A stretch of DNA of 64,000 bases from CAYJSJ01 sp964373065 (GTDB taxonomy: Bacteria; Patescibacteriota; Gracilibacteria; Peribacterales; Peribacteraceae): NCBI GenBank assembly GCA_964373065.1, contig CAYJSJ010000002.1:1-64000 (forward strand), read 5' to 3'. Within the stretch, counting starts at the first letter, position 1; every line of letters starts with the position of its first letter. The translations under genes were made by a program, and so were the position numbers. Positions 7,235 through 17,537 of the stretch are shown here, piece by piece. Under the pieces are notes generated by a model. That model did no database searches. It had not been told where the DNA came from and saw only the letters and a list, made by a program, of their open reading frames with translations.

Positions 7235-9601
7235 TTACCGCAGAAATTCCGGAAGAATGAGTGGATCTTTTATATCCGGAAGCTTTTCGATGAGTTCCAG
7301 ATCCTGCAGCGTCACTTTCCCTATATAGAGACGTGCAAGTGAGTTGCCTTCTTTGAGATAGGCTTCGATCGCTCTGCGTCCGCGGAAGTACACGAGACCT
7401 TTGGTGAAGCACCCGGGAGCTGCAGTATCTGTAAGACCGCGTTTCATCATGACGCTCTGCGTGAGAGCCTTCTCGGCCGTCAGTCCGAGTTCCGCTTGGA
7501 GATATGTCCGTGTTTGCGCCAAGGAATGCTGTAAACCGAAAGCGATACCAAGCACGTTTTTTGGCGGGTTGAAGCGCTTTTCCGCATGAGGGCTCAGGAC
7601 GCCGTTCTGGTTCCAGATCGCAAGACCCTCCTGCGTTTCTAGGTACCCTGCACATCCTCTCCTCAGCAGATCGTAGGGTTGGTGCGCGCCGTTTTCTGAT
7701 GTGAGCACATGTGTTTCGATCTCGTGGGCAATGAGTGAGGCTATGTGCTCTTCTGTAAAAGTTGCGTCCGCACGCACATAGATTTTTGTACCGCCGACCG
7801 TCACGTCTGCTACCAGTTTTTTTCGGATGCTTACCTGCCAGTTATGGAGCGAGTATTGTTGCAGAATTTTTTCAAATCGATGTGCCGCTCGTTCAGCCGT
7901 CATGCGTTCCTTTCCCCCTATCTCCAGATCACAGGCGAAGCGCGCACGTAATTCCTCCTGTGCCGCTTGCACCAATACAGCGTCGGAGTTTCCGAAGAGT
8001 GCGAAGGATGCTTCCGTGAAGGACGTTGCGTTCCCGCGCGCTTTTAACAGCGCAAGTCTTGCGAGCAGTTCCTTCCGTTTTTTTTCGAGCAGAATACCCA
8101 ATGGTGATTCATCGCGTACGACTTCTTGCAGACGTTTTTCTGCATCACCAATGTCCGTTCCCATTGCGCGATAGAGGAAGACGGGGTTATAGAGCGGGTC
8201 TCCGCGCAGACGATCCATTTCCTCTTCCAGATTGAGCGGCTTTATGTGTTTGAGTAACAACATTTCCCTGTCGATCTGCCCCAGTAATTTATCGACCGCG
8301 CGCACATCGGATTTCTTCACTGTGAGTTTTCTGACGGTTTTGCTGCTTTTCTTTGTCGGATCAATCAGGAAGCTGCTTAAATCACGAGAGCCGATGACAA
8401 CGTGATTGCTCTCCGGAAGTCTCTGGATAACCGTTTGGATTTTCTTTCCACCGAGCGAAAATTTTACGCGATACAGATTTTCGGTCTCATCCGGTTCGAT
8501 CCCATTTTTCTCCAATAAATCTATAACGAGTGCTTCCGGAAAGGTAGTTCGTTCCGTAGTACCGGCAACCGCAGCAATCACCTCGACGATCGATCCGTCG
8601 CCGAGCGTTATCTGAATCGGTTCCTCGACGCCGAGCGTTTTCTTTTCGGTTGTTCCATCCTTTTTTACGGGAGGTGTTTTGTTTCCGAAGAGATCCTGGC
8701 CTATACGGACACCTTTTTCCGGAGTTTCGACTGCTATCCCCTGCACGCGTTCCAGTCGTGCGCGGAGAGGTGCGAGATTTGCAACCTGTACCATGAGCCC
8801 TGCGCGTGCGTTCACTTCCAGAAGTGCAGGTCCTATCTGTTCATCGATGGCTATGTCCACCGCCAGATATCCGATGTTCGTAATCTTTTGAATACGTGAA
8901 CAGATGAGGAGAATTTCCTCCCAGTAGGGAATACTGTGACCGGAAGGGGAGCCTCCGTGAGGCAGTTCTTCGACCATGTGATGGAACTGTGCCGCGTGCG
9001 TGGTGATACCTTTGGCGATATCGATCCCGATCCCGATCCCGCCGAGGTGAATATTTGCTTTACCGTCGCTTTCCGCGGTCGGAATACGCAGCATGGCCAT
9101 GACCGGAACGAGATTGAAAACGATGACGCGGATATCGGGGAGTCCGGCGGGACGAAACTGGGCAAAGCAGTTGTGGGGCTTCAAAATTTGTTCAAAAAAT
9201 GCGGTGTCGAGAACGCCTTTGAGCGAAAATTTCCCGTCCAAAATATCTTCGATATGCTCCCTGAGCTCTCTTTCGTCAATCGGTGTTTTGCCGTTCCTGA
9301 GGAACCTTCCGCGTTTGTCTCGCCCCTTTAATACAATGATGCCTTCACCGCCGTATCCTTGATTGGGCTTCAGGACGCATTCGTCAGGCAATTGCGTAAA
9401 ATCAAAATTCCACGCCTGCTCACGTGTTTCAATCCTTCCATGAAGCTTTGCGACAGGAATGCCGCGTGCTGCGAGGTAGGCTTTCGTTTTCAATTTACTA
9501 TCTGCGAGCGCGGTCGCCTTCTTCGGGTTAAAGGGTTTTATAAAAAGAAGGCTTCGTGCATTCAGACCAAGGACGCCGTGGGAGGAAGGGAAAGGAAACA
9601 T
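7235..9601 (-). CDS. ATP-grasp ligase / degenerate retropepsin-like / DUF1704 peptidase fusion
   Basis: A 788-aa three-part protein. Residues about 20-300 are a RimK/alpha-L-glutamate ligase-like ATP-grasp domain: Lys in ECVLKPN, glycine loop GYGGEG, metal-binding ALLEVNARAG (E262, N264). Residues about 325-420 resemble the RimB-like ATP-dependent protease (retropepsin fold), but the usual DTG is replaced (AVAGTTERT), so this part looks inactive. Residues about 440-788 are DUF1704, the QEGLA-motif family related to MATCAP/TMCP tyrosine carboxypeptidases, with HEIETH zinc motif (626-631) and TQEGLA (656-661). It starts one base after the stop of the 7TM gene, so the two are translationally coupled. 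The substrate is unknown; the pairing suggests adding and removing a terminal residue. Confidence 0.8.
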   Translation of the reverse strand: MFPFPSSHGVLGLNARSLLFIKPFNPKKATALADSKLKTKAYLAARGIPVAKLHGRIETREQAWNFDFTQLPDECVLKPNQGYGGEGIIVLKGRDKRGRFLRNGKTPIDERELREHIEDILDGKFSLKGVLDTAFFEQILKPHNCFAQFRPAGLPDIRVIVFNLVPVMAMLRIPTAESDGKANIHLGGIGIGIDIAKGITTHAAQFHHMVEELPHGGSPSGHSIPYWEEILLICSRIQKITNIGYLAVDIAIDEQIGPALLEVNARAGLMVQVANLAPLRARLERVQGIAVETPEKGVRIGQDLFGNKTPPVKKDGTTEKKTLGVEEPIQITLGDGSIVEVIAAVAGTTERTTFPEALVIDLLEKNGIEPDETENLYRVKFSLGGKKIQTVIQRLPESNHVVIGSRDLSSFLIDPTKKSSKTVRKLTVKKSDVRAVDKLLGQIDREMLLLKHIKPLNLEEEMDRLRGDPLYNPVFLYRAMGTDIGDAEKRLQEVVRDESPLGILLEKKRKELLARLALLKARGNATSFTEASFALFGNSDAVLVQAAQEELRARFACDLEIGGKERMTAERAAHRFEKILQQYSLHNWQVSIRKKLVADVTVGGTKIYVRADATFTEEHIASLIAHEIETHVLTSENGAHQPYDLLRRGCAGYLETQEGLAIWNQNGVLSPHAEKRFNPPKNVLGIAFGLQHSLAQTRTYLQAELGLTAEKALTQSVMMKRGLTDTAAPGCFTKGLVYFRGRRAIEAYLKEGNSLARLYIGKVTLQDLELIEKLPDIKDPLILPEFLR

Positions 9602-11116
9602 TTACTCTTCTTGCTGGTGTTTAAAGACTTCGCGGAAGCGGAAATATTCTATGACTCTGAGTCCCGTCCAGCGACCGAGGAAGACATTGATGAAAAGAGT
9701 GATGAGAATAAATTCCGGATAGGCGAGGATAAGGGATTGGAGAAAGGAGAGTTGCACTATAAAGACGCAGACGAGTGCCGCAAGTACCGTTTCACCGATG
9801 CCCAAGACCGCCGCTTTCCAGCCTTCTTCCGCCTTCACGGTAAGGAAACTTTCGGTCATGGTGGACATAATCAGCAGCACGAAAATCGTGTCGCCGGAGA
9901 GCGTAATGCCAAGCGACGCTCCGATGCCGAGCAGCAGCAGCACCGTAAGGCTGACGACCGTGAGGATGATCGCGACTTTGGGGATGTAGAGCAGCCGCCA
10001 GCGTTTCATACACTCACGTGTCGCGTAGCCGGAGACGAGAATAAAGAGCAGGAGCAGCAGCCCGATTTTCCAGCCGAGTGCGAGGAAACTTAACGCAATG
10101 ATTGACGGTGTATAGAGACCGAACGTCGTAATACCGATGACTTGCTTAAAGAATGCGAGAATGGTGGCGATGAGCGGGAGCATAAGCAGCAGCGTGACCG
10201 TTTGGCTGGAGACGCCGTGCGTCAGCATGTAGTTGACGAGCGACGAGAGCAGGTTCCACGGGCGGAAGCCGGTGGTGGTTTCATCCACGATGACAAAGTC
10301 GATGTCGCGCTGCGTCAGTTCTTCCATAAATTTCGTAATGCCGCCTGCGGACATAAGCGGATTGATCGCCTCCTTGCGCGTGACGAGGATTTTATCCGGC
10401 CGCATGACGGAGAATGGGCCTCCGGCCGTTCGTGCGAGGATCGCAAGACTTCTGTCGGTAATCAGAATGACCGTTTGGTTATGGATGGATTCCATCGTAT
10501 CGGGATTGCCTTCCACCGCACGCATGAGCGCCTGCAACCCCTTGATGCCGTCCGTCCAGAGGACGATGGCTTCCGCACCGCTGATCGTTGCGCTTTCGTC
10601 GCTGAGCATCGCAAAAATCGATTCTTCCACTCCCAAAGGAATCGCGGATTCCTGCGGTTGCAGAATACGGAGGAAGACGTTTGCTTCGGCGGCTGCCATG
10701 AGATGCAGATTGAGCTTATCCTCCGCAATGCTGCTGTCTGCCACCAGTACGATTTTTCGTTCGTAGACTGTCACCGATTTTTGCGCCGTAAGCGTGACGC
10801 GTTTGCCGTCCACGGTCGTCGTGAGCTCCAGACGCAGTGTGACGACGCCCGGTTTATCCGGCGTGAACACCGCCTCCACAGAGCGGCTGATCGGTACGGT
10901 GCTCGCTCCTCGAAACCACCGGTACTCGGTGTTGTTCCCGAGGCCGCGGCTCGCAGAAGTATCCAGGACTATGGTTCTACCGACCGCCACTTCTTCCGGC
11001 CCTGTTATGATCGCCGTCGGAGCCTGCGATACCGCGATGGACTGCGCAAATGTACCCATCGCAGGCGCGAGCAATGTGATGGAAATTGCCGCTATACATA
11101 ATCGTAATCGAGACAT
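9602..11116 (-). CDS. 7TM (transglutaminase-associated type) membrane protein with PKD-like domain
   Basis: Signal peptide residues 1-24. Then a PKD/Ig-like domain (about 33-118, with PTAIITGPEEVAVG and TPDKPGVVTLRLEL), an alpha/beta segment (about 120-280), and a block of about seven hydrophobic helices (about 288-495) matching the 7TM module usually fused to an inactive transglutaminase (PWNLLSSLV, FGLYTPSIIALSFLALGW). The transglutaminase part itself is not seen. In other bacteria this 7TM protein sits beside a RimK-like ligase and a RimB-like protease; here those partners are the fused downstream gene. TACAAT 8 bases before the ATG may be its -10 box. Confidence 0.78.
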   Translation of the reverse strand: MSRLRLCIAAISITLLAPAMGTFAQSIAVSQAPTAIITGPEEVAVGRTIVLDTSASRGLGNNTEYRWFRGASTVPISRSVEAVFTPDKPGVVTLRLELTTTVDGKRVTLTAQKSVTVYERKIVLVADSSIAEDKLNLHLMAAAEANVFLRILQPQESAIPLGVEESIFAMLSDESATISGAEAIVLWTDGIKGLQALMRAVEGNPDTMESIHNQTVILITDRSLAILARTAGGPFSVMRPDKILVTRKEAINPLMSAGGITKFMEELTQRDIDFVIVDETTTGFRPWNLLSSLVNYMLTHGVSSQTVTLLLMLPLIATILAFFKQVIGITTFGLYTPSIIALSFLALGWKIGLLLLLFILVSGYATRECMKRWRLLYIPKVAIILTVVSLTVLLLLGIGASLGITLSGDTIFVLLIMSTMTESFLTVKAEEGWKAAVLGIGETVLAALVCVFIVQLSFLQSLILAYPEFILITLFINVFLGRWTGLRVIEYFRFREVFKHQQEE

Positions 11117-11146
11117 ACGGAGGCATTGTACACGAATACGTTCACC

Positions 11147-11494
11147 TTAACGGTCATGTTTCCTCGCCTTCTGCGCCCGCCCTTTTTGTAGATGGAGCTC
11201 CTTATATTTCTTCAGCTGTCCCGTCAGTTTTTCTATGCAACGGTCCACCGCTTCCACCGCTTCGGGTCTCCGCGATTCCGCGCGGAGGACTTTTTGCGGG
11301 AGTGTGATCGTGATCATCACCTTCATGGCGTCGCGCTTCTTTTCGGTGCGTCGGTACTCGGCTTCCACCCGTATGGTGCTCGCTTCATCCTTCAAACGGC
11401 TGCAGTAGGTCGCGAGCTTGCCGATCTTCTTCGCTATTGACAAAAGTTCAATATTGTTGTAATTAAATCCCTTTTCAAAGTGCTGGATGTTCAT
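11147..11494 (-). CDS. hpf: ribosome hibernation promoting factor (short HPF/RaiA)
   Basis: Ribosome-associated S30AE protein that inactivates ribosomes in stationary phase. The 115-aa product starts MNIQHFEKGFNYN and has the family's core: a helix with KLATYCSRLKDEAS, strands ending in MKVMITITLP, and the helix PEAVEAVDRCIEKLTGQLKKY, then a basic tail. The length matches short HPF without the dimerisation domain. ATG 11494 is chosen because the longer frame upstream has no such pattern. It lies 30 bases upstream of the 7TM gene and may be cotranscribed with it. Confidence 0.85.
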   Translation of the reverse strand: MNIQHFEKGFNYNNIELLSIAKKIGKLATYCSRLKDEASTIRVEAEYRRTEKKRDAMKVMITITLPQKVLRAESRRPEAVEAVDRCIEKLTGQLKKYKELHLQKGRAQKARKHDR

Positions 11495-11615
11495 GGAAAT
11501 GCTTGGAAGACGACTAATTGGAGTTTGTAGTATAGCACGGCTCCCGCAACGCGCGGGAACTGGAAATTTTGCGCTGTTTCTGGTAAAATAAGAGGATTTC
11601 CTCACACACAAATCC

Positions 11616-14600
11616 ATGTCGACTGTGCCAAACATTGAAAGCTTGGAAAGCCGCTTACAAAAAGCGACGAATGCACTTAGAAATAATGCAGTCGATTCCA
11701 AAGAAGAGCTTAAAACACTTCTCAAAGAAGTTTCGGATTCGACTAGAACAAGTGCGGAACTTAGCATACTCCGTGAAGAGATAGATGAGGTGCAGAATGC
11801 ATTGAACAGCATGCCTCCTTCTGTCCCTACGCGAGCAGAGCAGACTGCTATTGTTGAAATTCACACCATGCTTGAGGCGCTTCGAGCGAAGGTGGGGGAG
11901 CCACAGTACTTTATTCCTGAGTACCAAGAAGAGGAGAAGAAAGCGTCGGGAATTTCCCAGTATTTCACGGGCGCGTGGACGAGTATCACGGCGGGGTTTG
12001 GTAGCGTGCTTTCATTCTTCGGCTTTCAGGCAGGAAAGGAACGCACAAGCAGTGTGGGAAGCTCGGCGATGCTTAAGGCTGGGCTTTTTGGTTTGAGTTT
12101 CGTCCCATCTGCGATCGGACAATATCTTCCCGGCTTTGAAGAGATGAAGGAGACCATGGGCAAAAAAATTGCGCACATAGAAGCGACGAAGAAAGTGGAG
12201 AAGTTTGTGGCTTCTGCAAACAAGAATCGTTACGGTCAAGATAAAATTGCCGTCGATCTTAAGGATTATGAATTATTTGAAACCCAGATGCATAAACATC
12301 TACAGGACGATTTTGTAAAGTTTCCAGGAAAACTTCCTGCGAAGGCTGGAGCTCTTGCCGATGCCGCCATTCGTGGCGGTCAGGTCAAAAACGGAGTGCC
12401 ACTGCGTTGGGATGTCATCGCAGCAGCCAACATTGACGCATCAGCGGTAGCCGTTGCAGCGNNNNNNNNNNNNNNNNNNNNNNNNNNNNNNNNNNNNNNN
12501 NNNNNNNNNNNNNNNNNNNNNNNNNNNNNNNNNNNNNNNNNNNNNNNNNNNNNNNNNNNNNCTCCATCCCAAAGGGCGGTACGGGTTCACCATTTGTGAA
12601 CGCCGTTTGCTATTCGTTGCCTCCCCAATAGAGGTGCTTTCGGAACGCGTGATCGATATTCTGAAAGATGCCCCTAATGATGCTTCCGAGCAACTCAATT
12701 ATCTTCTTACCAGCTTGGCAAGCGGAGATGCGGAAGCATTTGCAGAAGACTTCAAAAAGAAATTCGAAGGATTGGATGCAAGCGTGCGAACTGTGATTGC
12801 GGAGAACCTCAAGAAACTTGATATCAATGTCCTCAGTGCTGCCGTTATATATCAATTGGATTCCTTGCGTGCGGCAATCAATGTCGGGTTATCTCCAGCC
12901 AAAGCCGCGGGTGGATTTTTGCAGGGGGCGGGGGATACGGTGAAAGAATGGTGGAAGGAGAGCGGTGTGAACCCGGGGAATTGGTCCCCCGAAGCAAGGA
13001 AGTACGCGACCATCGGTATAGCAACTGCAGGAGTCGGAATCGTTGCGATCGGGCTGTACAGAGGACTGCGGTATTTCTTTTTCGGCAGTAAAAAGCACCG
13101 CGAAGGGGACGAGTCGGGAAAGTGGCATGGAGCAGTTGATACCACCAAGGAAGCTGTTTCCGGTGTGAAGGGAGCCCTGAAGAAGGCACTGATTTTCAGT
13201 GGAGTGGTCCTCGGAGGCCTCCTCGCATTCTTCGGCATCAAATACGGTTACGAAATGTACGAGAAGTTCCGTATGCTTGGGGATCTGAAGAGTAAAAGTC
13301 TCGAAGAACTCACAAAGTTACAGGTGGCTATGCAGAAGCAGATCAGTAATTTGGAGGCGAAGGGAAAAGACATTCCTGAGGAACTGAAGAACGCTGTGGA
13401 GGAGATTCGGGAGAGCATAGCAGATAAGGCTGCAACTACCGGCGCAGTGACAATGAATTCGGAGACGCAGGATGCGGTAAAGGATGCGGCTGAAAAGACT
13501 GCAGAAAAAGCCGGGGCAGTTTTGGCAGCCCAGTATCTCGTTCATTTTGAGGATCACCCAGATATTTCGTGGTCAAAGGGTGAAAAAGCGGAGACGCATG
13601 AGGAAAAGATTGTCGGTATTCTGCATGAATGGATGAATGACGAAACGATGACCATGGGCAGAATTTTTGCTGCAGTTCCGCATGGCGGTGTTTTTAACGT
13701 TACGCTCTTTCGAGCGCAACTCGCGAATCTTTATACGCCACCTTCCGTAGATGAAGAAAATAACGATCACTATCTGAATAGTGTGGAGCTCATCGTTCGT
13801 GCCTGCGTTCGCCATAGGAACCGAGTGGAAGAACTTTGCAGAGGGTCCGAAGATGGCACATTGGTGGATGCCCTTACCTTTCGGGAGTATATAGAGCGTC
13901 TGGGGAGCATGAATGCGCCCATACGGGTGCTACGAGATCAAATCAAACTTGGTTTGGATCCTAACGAATGGAACATTGAAGCCATCGCGCAGTCACTCTC
14001 CGACGATCCGCATGCCAAGCTGAAGCTAGCTGCGCTTATTGAAGGCAGTACATCCTTTAAAGCACTTGGTAAAAAATTTACCAATGCTGAAATCGATCTC
14101 CGTTCGCGCTTGAAAAATTTTTCCTTTCTCGATGTTCTCAATGTTATCAATAGTGATGCACTGGATATCAATCCTGGGAGCACCGTTAATCAGGTACGGG
14201 AACGATTCAATATTATTAAAAATAAGCCGCCCGCATCACTTACAGCAGACGATGTCATTGCACTTTCTCTGGTGGATGTTGTGCTGGAACACCTCCCAAG
14301 CGAAGAGCAATTGCAGCCGTTCTTTCATAACGTTTTTCCGAACGATACTTGGGTCGATCCCGAGGAAGGCCAGACCATTTCTTCGCAAAATGCTACGGTG
14401 ATACATGGGTACATACATAACGAAATGTCCTTTGCCCTAGCGTCGCGCCTTGTGCAATACACCGGAATGATAGATGCAGGAAATCCTGCGGGTGTTGCCC
14501 TTATGCAAATGGAAATACTTAAATTTATCCGAGAGAAGGAACCAAGACGCATTGCGAGTTTATATTTAAAAACCAATGCGTATTTGGCGGCGATCAATCT

Positions 14601-17001
14601 TGGAGAGGGGGTGATCAGTGGAGAATTCCTTGAAACTCTTAGTCATGTATTTCCAAATATTGACGAACGATTGCAGCTCCAAATTCAGAGTACATTGTAC
14701 GCGGTTGCACCCGAGATTTTCGAAAAGGGATTGAAAGCATTTTTCGGCGGGTCACTGGCCATGCTCGAGCCTGTCGGGGCGACAGTCCGCAAGCATCCCA
14801 CTTTTGCCGGTACTGTTGCAACGATAGCGTTGCACAGGCCTGCGCTTGCTTTACTGGATTGGCGGATGCTCCGTAGAGATCCTTACTCAGTCATGAAATT
14901 ACTTGGGAAACGCGGTGAACCGACACCCTTTAGATGGGTGGCATCCAAAATGGGGATGCGTTTTTCAAAAGACTCGTACCAAAGTGCACATCGACTTATA
15001 GAAACGTTGTATGAACCGACGCGCGATCTCGTTACCATGAGTAAATCTTTGTATTCCCCAGTCATGAAGCGTCTTGAGACTCTCCTTGCCGGAAACTTTT
15101 CCACAAGCGATATTGCCGCATTCAACAGTGATGTTTTGAAGCTAAGAGCAGATGCAGTAGCCGCAGGAAGGACTGCCAAAGAAATCAGTCTTTTTGACGA
15201 TGTATTGGAGGGTTCAGCAATAGCAGGAAAAACGGACGATGCCGTGCGTGGGGCGATACGTGTTACAGCACATCCGTTCCGTGGACGCTTTTTAAGCCAT
15301 GGCGTTCCATTTTTACTGGAAGCTCTTGGAGCATACGCCGCTCTACGGTATGACATTCCTCTTATGTACCAATACGCAGCTTCCGAGCGAGAAGCGCAGG
15401 AGGATGGTGCGCCAGAACTTGCCGAGCACTACCGTACGATGCAGTGGAAGAATTATGCCGATCTGGCGCGTGATGGAGGAGGCGGTGTTGCGTACTATTT
15501 CGGGTATAAAGCTATCAGACAAATGGCGGTTTCCCGTGCCGGAGGAATTCCGTTTAGAGGAGCAGTGAATGCTGCACGCGTAGGGTTTAGGGGTACGCTG
15601 GTCGCTGCCGTGGCGGTTGAAGCTCTTTTTGCTGAGTGGCAGATTATTCTCGATCGTCTCGGGGAAAACTTAAGCGATATTGAATTGGCAACCAAAGGGG
15701 GCAGGGGACTTTCCCGAAAGCAACTCGAAGATAAATTCCAGCACTATAAAGCAGAATGGAGCATGTGGGGATGGATGCCGAATTCTCCGGCGCAGTTTAA
15801 CCGTTACTATTCTACCGCGCATTGGATCTGGGGCGATACTGCACAGGAAATGAACAGTGAAAATGAGATGATCCGTCGTGGTCTGATGGAGGGATATCTG
15901 TTTGAAAGGCTGTATCAGAAAGCGCAGGCTGGGGACATTTTCGCAAATGGCATTATCGCACAGATGGTTGAACACGACGGTGAGAAAAAACCCGGATGCG
16001 AAGTCGTTTTCGGCAACTACATCACTGCTGTCACAAAGTTTCTTGAGCACAGATTCCAAGCGAAAAATGATATTACCGCCATAACAGGGAAACAGGGGCT
16101 CGAAAGTGCACTTCGTGATGCAGACAACTATGCAAGCATGATGATGGACGTCAAGCAGTACGCTTTGGATATTCGCAGTGCGGCGGAAATCGAGGAGCAG
16201 CTCAGTAAGGCTTATGAAGAATTCTCAGAACTCGGGCAGAAAATTGCTCTTGCACCACCTCATGAAAATATCTCAGCGTACACGCAACGCCGTGTCGTAT
16301 TGGAGAAGCAGATTTCTGAAGATCAGATGAAGCAGGGGTTACTGAGTCTCAAGGTACAGTGGCAATCCTCCACGGAACTTACAGGTGGGGAGAATGCCAC
16401 TACGATCGCCGATCTCGCTTTTGATGCTCAAGGAAATTTAAAAGAACGGTGGAGCCCGCAGGATCTGGAGCGTTACCTCGGTGCCTACGCCGGAGCGAAG
16501 GAGCGCATGATGATCGAAACGGGGGATGTGGAGGATATGGCAAGGGAGTATGCGTCCTTCATGACGAAAGCGAAACCGCTCCTCGAACAGCTTACAAGCA
16601 CGAAGCTGTCGGTGCTGGACCCTCTGCCTCATAACTATAGCTATGGCCGAAGCACCGGTTATCTGAATCAGAATATGTTGCCTCAACAGCGTAACATCCA
16701 ACATGCCAAAGACTCGACTGAGTTCGGTGAGAACACCTACGAAGTTCTACGCATCTATTATTATCTATTGGAGGCGTATCCGCGCTTCGATACAGATGGT
16801 GCCCTGAGATTCAGTCTTCTCCATCTGCTCGGCATGGGTTGGCAGCAGTCTGGCACAACTCGTGAGAGAGCAGAGAAATTTGTTTACAGTAGAGATGCCA
16901 TATCTCTTCATTATAGAGAGCTGGAAGCTCGTCAAAGTGAATTCGTACCTGTTGATCATTCTTCTGACAACGGCATTCAGAAGAGCAATGTAGGTGCATG
17001 A
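11616..17001 (+). CDS. giant uncharacterised protein (>1,760 aa), split by assembly gap
   Basis: One gene interrupted by 100 Ns. Reading is open from ATG 11616 into the gap and from the gap (12562) to the stop at 17001. The frames differ by one base across the gap, as expected if the true gap length is not 100. Seen: an N-terminal coiled-coil-like region (residues 1-90), a hydrophobic stretch near FGSVLSFFGF, then after the gap two membrane segments (about 13000-13070 and 13180-13250) flanking a basic loop, an Ala/Glu-rich helical region, and a long mostly alpha-helical C-terminal part with hydrophobic patches. No catalytic motif was recognised. An extended -10 (TGGTAAAAT, about 11582-11590) precedes it. 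It could be a surface or cell-contact protein; the function is unknown. Confidence 0.75.
12462..12561. other. assembly gap (100 N)
   Basis: A run of exactly 100 N, the usual placeholder for a scaffold join of unknown length, inside the giant gene. Coding frame changes across it, so the real length is not a multiple compatible with 100. Confidence 0.99.
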
Positions 17002-17100
17002 AGAAGGGAGACCGATTCGCTAAAGTCAAAACGTAATACGGGATTATTTGTTTCCGTTCGCCCCGTAGTATTCCTCCGTGTCCATCGGTATAGTTCCGTT

Positions 17101-17516
17101 GTGGAGTTTTTCAAAGCAACCCTGTTGGCATATCCGTTTTCGGTTTGCGTTTTGGTGATGATTGTTTCCGAGATCGTGAAGCAATTGAATGAAGGGATGC
17201 GTTTCGGTATGTGGTTCCGGCATGGCGGAATGCCCTCCAGCCACAGTGCATTCGTCACGTCTCTCATGATGGTGGTGGGAACATACGACGGTATGCGTTC
17301 CACGCTGTTTGCCGCATCCACGGTGCTTGTGCCGGCATCGTGTGGTACGACGCAGCTTTTGTACGCAAACAACTCGGGCAGCAGGCAAAAGCGCTTAATA
17401 TCCTGCAGCAATTTGAAGAATTTTCCGAACGTGTCGGGCACTCCGTTCTGGAGGTGGTGGGGGGAATTCTCTTGGGCGGAGTTCTGACATATTTCGTGCT
17501 GGCCTACGTTGCCTAA
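17101..17516 (+). pseudogene. DUF212 (YuiD-like, divergent PAP2) membrane protein, frameshifted
   Basis: The first half, from GTG 17101, gives the family signature RHGGMPSSHSAFVTSL with GTYDGMRSTLFA. The second half, in a different frame, gives the matching continuation CAGIVWYDAAFVRKQLGQQAKALN and GHSVLEVVGGILLG to the stop at 17516. Restoring one missing base near 17327-17333 would join the two at the correct family length. This is either a recent inactivating frameshift or a sequencing error. It ends 21 bases before proS. Confidence 0.8.
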
Positions 17517-17537
17517 AGCGGTACACTGCTTCTTGCT

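Noticed and set aside
7235..11101. Long plus-strand frames opposite the ATP-grasp and 7TM genes
   Set aside because: Highly charged antisense shadows (His/Arg/Asp-rich) of recognised genes.
12462..12561. Real 100-base gap or frameshift in the giant gene
   Set aside because: Exactly 100 N is a scaffold placeholder, so the frame difference across it has no meaning.
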